Positions 57,536-64,000 of a stretch of DNA of 64,000 bases are shown in pieces. The position numbers and the translations under genes are program-made. The notes beneath the pieces are model-generated. The model was given only the letters and a program-made list of their open reading frames with translations, did not search any database and had not been told where the DNA came from. The DNA comes from Artemisia argyi (lineage: Eukaryota > Streptophyta > Magnoliopsida > Asterales > Asteraceae). How positions within the stretch are numbered: position 1 is the stretch's first letter; the number at the start of each line of letters is the position of its first letter. The stretch covers positions 111,688,228 through 111,752,227 of the forward strand of contig CM060693.1 in the NCBI GenBank assembly GCA_030686995.1. The letters run 5' to 3'.

Positions 57536-59228
57536 TTGATACTTACCTACTGTTAAAGAGGAATTAACAAGGAAAACATAGCAATTTGAATCATCTAAAA
57601 TGAGTACCCGAGTCAAAAGTTATGACCATTTGAAATTACCAAAACTTTACGGCGAAACTGCCTAAAAACTTTCTGTGATAGAACCTTAAACACGCAAAAA
57701 GAGGCCATTCTGGTCCGTTTCATGGAAAAGTTAAACCACTAAAGTTGTCCGGAATCATGTTTTCTTCAAAAACTCAGGGGCACGTTTCCAGAAAACCAAT
57801 AACGAATGAGATTTTCTTCAGTTTCTTAACAGCTATTTTATATATACCAAAGTTACTATATAATAGTTATGGTTTACTAAGACCAAGAGGTCTAATGACC
57901 TAAAGCCAAGACCACAACCATGGCTAAAGCCAAGGTTGAGTCTCAAGACCATGGTAACAATGACCAAGGTCATGGCAAAGCTACGGCTAAAGACCATGTA
58001 ACTTTTCGAATAAAAAACTTATATATATTTTATCAAATACTACAATAGTAGGGAGCCTCATGTGAGGAGTTCATTAAGTAAGCCGTTGAGATGAGTTGTG
58101 GATTTACGAATTAAAGTGTCCTGGCTCCTCGAACGTTTACTCCATGACTTCTGAATTATGTCGGCCTGAACGGTAGTAAGAGATATACAACCTATACATG
58201 TTTCATAAACCATTTATATTCAAAGACTTACACTATATACTAAGTACTACATCATGACAATTATGCAAGACATATATAGGCAATTCTTCGTATTCTTAGA
58301 CGTTACTTCAAACCTAAGTCGCAACGTTCTATTATAGGCTGCTCTTAGAGACTTTCGCAATTCGACTACCACTTTCATTTCTCATTACATAAGCTTAAGG
58401 TGAGTCATAGCCCCTACTCTTTTCATACTTATTTTGAACTCTTTAGGGGAGATACATGCTTAAACTACTTGCTTTTACTTTTATATTCTTAAACATGATG
58501 TGTAGTTTTATTACGATATGTGCCTTAATGTGTTAAACTATTCTATACACTATATTCTTTAACCACTGTTTAACTCCTGGATGGAGCCGATGGAGAGGTA
58601 TTGATAGTACTATCGGGCTGACGCCCCCACCATTGCCATATATTCCTGGCCTTGGGTGAATATAATCCAGCTTTGAAGCATTTGTGCTTATTCTTGTCAT
58701 GAGGTTCAGTAGGCAGTGATACTTTACATTATGCGTGCATATATCGTATACACATATATCGAAATCATACTATACTTTAGCAGTGGGTTGTGAACACACA
58801 GGTTGCAAGTGTTGTTATGGGCGGGACTTGCAACTGAGTGGATTCACGATACCTTTGCTGTGCGAATATTCTTTAGAGACTTTTCAACTGTTTTAAAACA
58901 AACTCTATGAACTCACCAACCATTGTGTTGACACTTTAGCATGTTTATCTCAGGTTAGTAAGGCGATAGCTAGTGCGTGGAACTTAGAGTCAAGCTGCAT
59001 ATTCTGAAGACTTACGCTTTTTATCATTTACCATTCAAAACATTTTGTATACATTTATGTATCATACTTTGGAATCTCATGTTTGTAACTTTGAATTCAT
59101 TAATCGAATGGTAACTTTTCAAAACGTCTCATTTAGAGGTCGTTTTCTATAACTTGTACTTTGCATTATGAAGTAGCACCCTAGTGACACAGTCTTCCGC
59201 TGCGGTATTTTGGGGGTGTTACAATATT

Positions 59229-59963
59229 ACATATCATATATGATATGTAATATCATACTAGCAGGGTACCGGCGCGATGCGGCGGCGGGTACCCTATGAC
59301 TAAATTTTCCGGCGAATAATTGTTATTTTGTTTTGGGCTGCAGTGCAGGATTTCAGATTTATGTTTTAAAAGCTTAATTAGATTGTACTTTGTGGTTAAA
59401 TAATTGTACATTTTGATAAATGGGTGAATTAAATTATGTATTAATTGTACGTGTTGAATAGTGTTTTGTTTTATCTGTACATTGTGCTTAGCTAGTTGTA
59501 TATATTGGTAATGGGGTATTTTAAATTATGTATTAATTGTATGTAAGAAATGGTATTTACTTAAAATCAATTGTGCTTTACATAGTTGTACATTATGTTT
59601 TATAAGTATTATTTACTTAAAAATCTAATTTAGAAAATCTTAAAATAATAAATATGAGAGAGGGTCTTATAAGCTTTATAAGTAATATAGATATGATGTT
59701 TTTTCTGCCATGAAAAAAAAACGTGAAAAAAATATTTTTTTTTTTAATTTTTCGAAAGTATATCAAAGTGCCCGTCTATAGAAAGATAATTAAAGGCCCG
59801 TCGCGATGGTGTAATTATTTTCGCTTAACGATTAACGATTTTAGAGATATTTAAATTATAAAAAATGAGTGAAATATTAAAATGCTTTTAATCTCAACCA
59901 TTGATTTTCTTTTTAGATAGATGGTGGGGATGAGTCCCTTGGTATGTGAGGAACGTTTGATTT
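59229..59963. mobile_element. Foldback element copy B, right part
   Basis: Resumes the AT-palindromic centre after the outer LTR element and contains the Helitron at 59258-59691. The right arm (GGGCCTTTAATTATC complement, GTTAAGCG, CATCTATC region) ends near 59963. Confidence 0.75.
59258..59691 (-). mobile_element. Short non-autonomous Helitron, copy B
   Basis: Same 434 bp, same ends (minus strand TCTATATTACTTATAAAGC to hairpin plus CTAG) and same insertion point as 24997-25430. It therefore predates the duplication. Confidence 0.85.
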
Positions 59964-60304
59964 GTAGAATAACTAGACTTTTAGTTTAATGTGATGTAAA
60001 TGTTTCCTTATAGAAATCGGATTGTGTACATATATTTAATGAAAATCAGATGTTTAGTGCCATGTTTATATTTAAAAAGTCCACCATGCATATGTATTCA
60101 TTCATACACCCACGTTAACGTAGATTCCATTAGTAATTTGTTAGACGTGTGCTAAACATTAGTAATTATTAAGTTGTATAGACTTAATATATATAAGCTT
60201 AGCTAAAAATTCAAATTATATGAGAATTTAGGAGAAATGGATTTTAGGGTTTTACATCAAAACTGGTCGATCACAAATTTTCCGTCGTCAGAGATGTCTT
60301 TGCA

Positions 60305-60466
60305 CTATGTGTATCGTGTTCTCAGTCGTTGTTTGAGTGCCTTCGCGAGCTCAAACTTCTTAATAACTTCGACAATTGCCTCTTGTCGTTCCGTGTCTTC
60401 TTTGTCGGCCTGATTTTTGACATACTTTTGCAATTGCTCGACGGTGTGAGGGAGTTTACAAGCCAT
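60305..60466 (-). CDS. Small conserved ORF, 53 aa, copy B
   Basis: Same ORF as 26697-26858: begins MACKLPHTVEQLQKY and ends RTRYT. The two changes are Val for Ile and Gln for His. An upstream in-frame extension to an ATG near 60550 exists in this copy only, because the A tract before the start is shorter, so the conserved start is taken as 60466. Unrecognised. Confidence 0.4.
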   Translation of the reverse strand: MACKLPHTVEQLQKYVKNQADKEDTERQEAIVEVIKKFELAKALKQRLRTRYT

Positions 60467-62729
60467 TGTTTTTTTTCGTGTTTGCGAAATATAAGTATAT
60501 CTTTTAGTGGTTTTTTTGTTGGTGAGGATACAACTATAATCAATGAGCATTTATAAGGTTATTTTTTTTTTTGAAATATAGCCATTAGTTTTCAAACGGA
60601 TCTATTTGGTGTGCTTTTTTTTATTATTTTATTATTTTTTATTTTTTTTGAAATTCAAATGATAATGTTATAAAATTAAATAGGGGTTGTTTTGTAATTT
60701 TTTTTGTTTTTTTGTTCCATTGGCTAGAAACGCAAGTTAACACATTAACATAAATGGAAACGCTGGGTAAACGCAAACAAGGTGGATATGGGGAAAATGC
60801 AATAACGCGGTTTTTTATGCCATGTAGGCATTAACGCCTGTTTAGCATTATCAATCCTTGTTCTCTTATATTTGAGTGTGACTAATATATAGAAACAAAC
60901 TTGTTTTATGTACAAAATTGGTTATTTTCTATACTTTTTTTGAAAATATAAGCATAATAATGTTTATCATATATTTGTACAATTACACACATATAGATGC
61001 GACACACGCACGATCACTGTCACATATATAATTGATATTTTGTCAAGTAAACACACACACACGACATAAAAATATTAAGATAAAAATATTATAAATTCAC
61101 TTACAAAATCAATATGGATTGATAATGTAAAACCCAAAATTTCATAACATGTAAAAATTACCAAAATGCCCCTGCAGTTTAAAATTTTAATAAAACACGT
61201 ATATAAACACCACATAAATCACAAACAACTAAGAAATTGCAACATATGACACATGATAATTTTTATATGTATAATATAATGTCCTAAATGCTATAAAAAT
61301 AATTATCCTTTATAATTATTTATTTTTGCGCCGATTGGAATTAATATGTACACTTTTAAATAGTTTAAATAGTACAAATAATTGGAGATAAGCTCAAGAT
61401 AATTTTGGAAATGATTGGGACAGTAAATGGGCTGAGTAAATCACTCCCTAATCATCTATAACTCAGCCAAGATTTGTAACATCATTTTATAATTCCAAAA
61501 CTTAACAATTTCTCTCCTAAAAACTCTCTATTAAGGCATACGAATTTCTTGAGGCTCTTGGACAATTTTAGTGGGTTCTAGCATATACAAGGAAGGTTAG
61601 AAAAATAGTGGGTGTGGCTGGGATAGCTGGGTTCGAAGGTTGGAGTTTTAGTTGTTCAATTATTCCAAACCGAGAAGAAAGAATTGTTCTGCTCCTTTTC
61701 ACTCATTAATTCTTCAACAAGGGTTCTAAGATTAATATGAGACGTGGGAAAAATATCCATGCACTCCAGAAAAATCTTTTGAATTAAAACACAATCAAAA
61801 ACCCTAAAAACAAGGAAAATTAATAATTGGCTACATATATTTTTCTGGGCCTTGTTCATATTTTTTCGATGCTTATACATGTTTATATTACTCATATAAA
61901 ATGGATTTATAATTATTTGAAGCTTGCAAATCATTGTGTAAATTGTTACATTTTAACCGATTCTAAATAAAATAAAAAGGGGGTCGGATTGCATGAAATA
62001 TTAGGGTTCCTTATATTTTTTTGGTTCATTTATGAGGTAATTGATTGAAAATAAATGTTATGAGGTTTTGAAAAAAAAATTAGGGTTAATGATTTGTAAT
62101 TAAAAATGGTACCGATTGTATTTTATTAAATATAAGGTTGTGTTTTGTAATTATTGAAACTTGTGGGATATTTTTGAAACTTATTTTGGAACAGTAGCAA
62201 ATCGTAAAAATTGATACTTGAGGGGTGTATGTGTAATTTTGGATAATTAAAGGTTTATTTGGTATATTATTAATTAAAAGGGTTAAATTGTAAATATTAT
62301 AACTAGAGGGACTAAAATTGTAAATATGGTTAAATCATAAATATTTCGACCTATAAATGGTGTGAGGGCTGTTTATGTCATTTTTATATAGTTGTGGTGC
62401 TTATTTGATAATTATATTAATTAATGGTTTAATTATGGAAAATGGATAAATTAAAGGGTTGATTTGTAACTTTTGAAACTAGAAGGGTATAAAGTGTAAA
62501 TATGGAATTATGGACATTTGTGGGTCATGTATATGTGTGCTTACGTGCATGGTTTCATTTGTGACCCATGACTTGTTTAATTGACGGAATTAACCCTTGA
62601 TCTTTATATTAAAATCCGGGAAACCCTAATCTCACAAATACCCTAGAAAATGAAAACCGTGATATATGAAGCTATGAAATTTGAGATGGTATTAAAACTA
62701 ACCTATGAGAATATGCTAACATTGGAAAA

Positions 62730-62930
62730 CTTGCAAAATCGGGAAATTTACTATTTATGGAAACTTGCTAATTATGGAAACCTTCTAAATAAGGAAACTT
62801 ACTAAGAATAGAAAGTCTTCTAAAATACTTAAACTACTTAAAGTGGGAACTTACTAAATACAGAAAGTTACCTAAAATAGAAAGCTGCTAAATATGGAAA
62901 GTTTCTAAAAATGGAAAGTTAACTAAAAAG
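62730..62930. repeat. Tandem GAAAGTTACTAAATATG-type repeat
   Basis: About ten degenerate units of 15-20 bp, matching the array at 30040-30180. Confidence 0.7.
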
Positions 62931-63759
62931 AGGTAACTTGGGTAATTTGAACTCGTCGTAATTCGTATCCACTTCTCTTCTAGGTTCACTGAAGTGGGAG
63001 TGATCCGTCTCTCTCTTTGTGATTTGTGACCTTGCTATTGCTTTGGATTGAGGTACAGATATTCTGTACTCTTTCAGTAGGAGTGCACATTTCTCTCTCT
63101 TGACCTTGTCTTTGACTTGATTATCGTGTTATGACCTCCGTTTGGCTTTGGTTTTGATCCTTCGTACTTGACCCTATGAATGATGTGTTTCACCGGAAAT
63201 TGTGATCCTATCGTTATTCGTTTGAACCCTTGTGACCCGTTCGATAACCTTTGTGACCCAAATCTTTGAAACTTTGTGAGACCTTGGGTATTCATTGGGA
63301 TATTGTAAAGGGAGATAAAACCCTTGTGAGACTTGAATGTTCTTTTGGGGTAATACAACGGAAGGTGAAATTCTTTTCTTAATTATGATATGGAAATAAT
63401 TAAAGGAGAACTATTTATAACGACACTTTTAATATGATTTAAGACCACTTACTTATGGGACCTTATAAATTCATACAGACCACTTTTGAAGGATATTGGA
63501 TGAAAACCTTTAATAAATATCACTTTTATAAATGTCATCTTTTGGAAGACCTCTTCTAAATGAATCTTGTTATAAACCTTTTTAAATGGGATTGTACTAC
63601 GAACCTTTAAAACTAGTGATGGAAACCCGCTAAATTGAACTTTGTTTTAAACTCTCATTATGACCCTTTGATTTATGAACTATGGGATTTTGGGACTTGG
63701 AATAATGAACCTTGTGGATTGGGAACTTTGGCTTTGACCTCTCCATTTTGACCCATTGA

Positions 63760-64000
63760 TACTACATCCTTGATCGACCCTTTGACATTGATCCTTCAAT
63801 ATTGATCCTTTGATATTGACCTATGATACCGAACCTTGATACTGAATCTTTGACATTAATCCTTTGACCTACCTCTTGATATTGACCTATGATCTATTGA
63901 TAATGACCTTTGGGTATTTGAACCTTTGGGTATTGGACCTTTGATATTAAACTTTTGATATTGAACCATTGATATTGAACCTTGACCACTTGACCCTTCA
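63760..64000. repeat. Degenerate tandem CCTTTGATATTGA repeat
   Basis: Roughly 13-15 bp units such as TTGATATTGAACC and CCTTTGACATTGA repeat to the window end. The inverted counterpart is at 22330-22530. Confidence 0.75.

Larger units (their letters stand above)
39804..59223 (+). mobile_element. Coding-empty LTR element with ~3 kb LTRs (Tekay-like?)
   Basis: LTRs 39804-42759 and 43442-59223 (the second split by a copia) start TGTAACAACTCGCATTTT and end TTTTGGGGGTGTTACA. The target duplication ATATT is at 39799-39803 and 59224-59228. The PBS TGGTATCAGAGC (initiator Met type) lies at 42763 and a purine tract TTAAGGGGTAGAGAC precedes LTR2. The LTR ends, the CGGGACGAAGTTATCC phrase before the tract, and the PBS resemble chromoviruses of the Tekay/Del group. 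The internal part is only 682 bp without an ORF. Confidence 0.88.
43442..59223 (+). repeat. 3' LTR, split by the copia element
   Basis: LTR sequence occupies 43442-44702 and 57541-59223, about 2.94 kb in total. The gap is the copia with its ACTAT duplication. Confidence 0.88.
59229..61135. repeat. Segmental duplication, copy B (right part)
   Basis: Matches 24960-27529 without the Tourist MITE. It ends at GATTGATAA, where an LTR (61136) is inserted. Copy A continues GATTGATAAAGTAATAG. Confidence 0.85.
61136..64000 (+). repeat. LTR running off the window, family of 28405-38310
   Basis: Starts TGTAAAACCCAAAATTTC after GATTGATAA of copy B and is related to the solo LTR at 28405 along its length (shared ACCAAANTGCCC early block, GAAAGTTACTAAA arrays, later CCTTTGATATTGA repeats). 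The end, and any internal region, lie outside the window. Minus- and plus-strand ORFs inside are short and not conserved in the other copies. Confidence 0.75.

Noticed and set aside
63074..63358. 94-codon minus-strand ORF
   Set aside because: Lies in the repeat-rich LTR and is not conserved in the related LTRs at 28405 and 21476.

Overview
This window is nuclear DNA of a flowering plant: AT-rich, with GT-AG introns and one cell-wall lyase gene surrounded by several layers of transposable elements. Several element proteins resemble ones I know from composite plants (Asteraceae), namely the copia 3' extra ORF, the retropepsin-like ORF and the spliced antisense ORF of the Tat-type gypsy element. 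I infer Asteraceae, possibly Anthemideae. This rests on recall, not on a search.

Layout: 1-5.8 kb is intergenic, with MITEs, simple repeats and an ACCGAA-rich repeat. 5.8-10.7 kb holds the only host gene that looks intact, a 14-exon polysaccharide lyase family 4 rhamnogalacturonate lyase. A 1.6 kb non-autonomous Helitron starts 74 bp after its stop codon and carries a hAT MITE. 12.9-20.0 kb is a Tat/Retand-like gypsy element with TSD TAGGC. Its gag is fused to integrase by an internal deletion, and it carries a spliced antisense ORF. 20-24.6 kb holds a Mutator-like MITE, a PIF/Harbinger-like fragment with a polyQ ORF, and a minus-strand LTR remnant. 24.6-27.5 kb is a foldback element with a Helitron, a Tourist-like MITE and a tiny ORF. 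This segment recurs at 39.5-61.1 kb. 27.9-38.4 kb is a gypsy RT remnant split by a solo LTR (TSD ATGTC), which is itself split by a non-autonomous gypsy element (TSD ATAAC) with one degenerate retropepsin-like ORF. 38.4-39.5 kb is a copia pol fragment.

39.5-60 kb is a nested stack. The second foldback copy is split by a coding-empty element with 3 kb LTRs (39804-59223, TSD ATATT). A 12.8 kb Sirevirus-like copia (44703-57535, TSD ACTAT) sits in that element's 3' LTR. A solo LTR (51246-52794, TSD GTTGC) sits inside the copia RNase H. Target-site duplications fix the order of insertion. A further long LTR starts at 61136 and runs off the window.

The lyase acts on pectin rhamnogalacturonan-I. 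Everything else is parasitic DNA whose coding parts are mostly broken by stops and frameshifts. No bacterial-type operon, CRISPR, rRNA or tRNA gene was seen.
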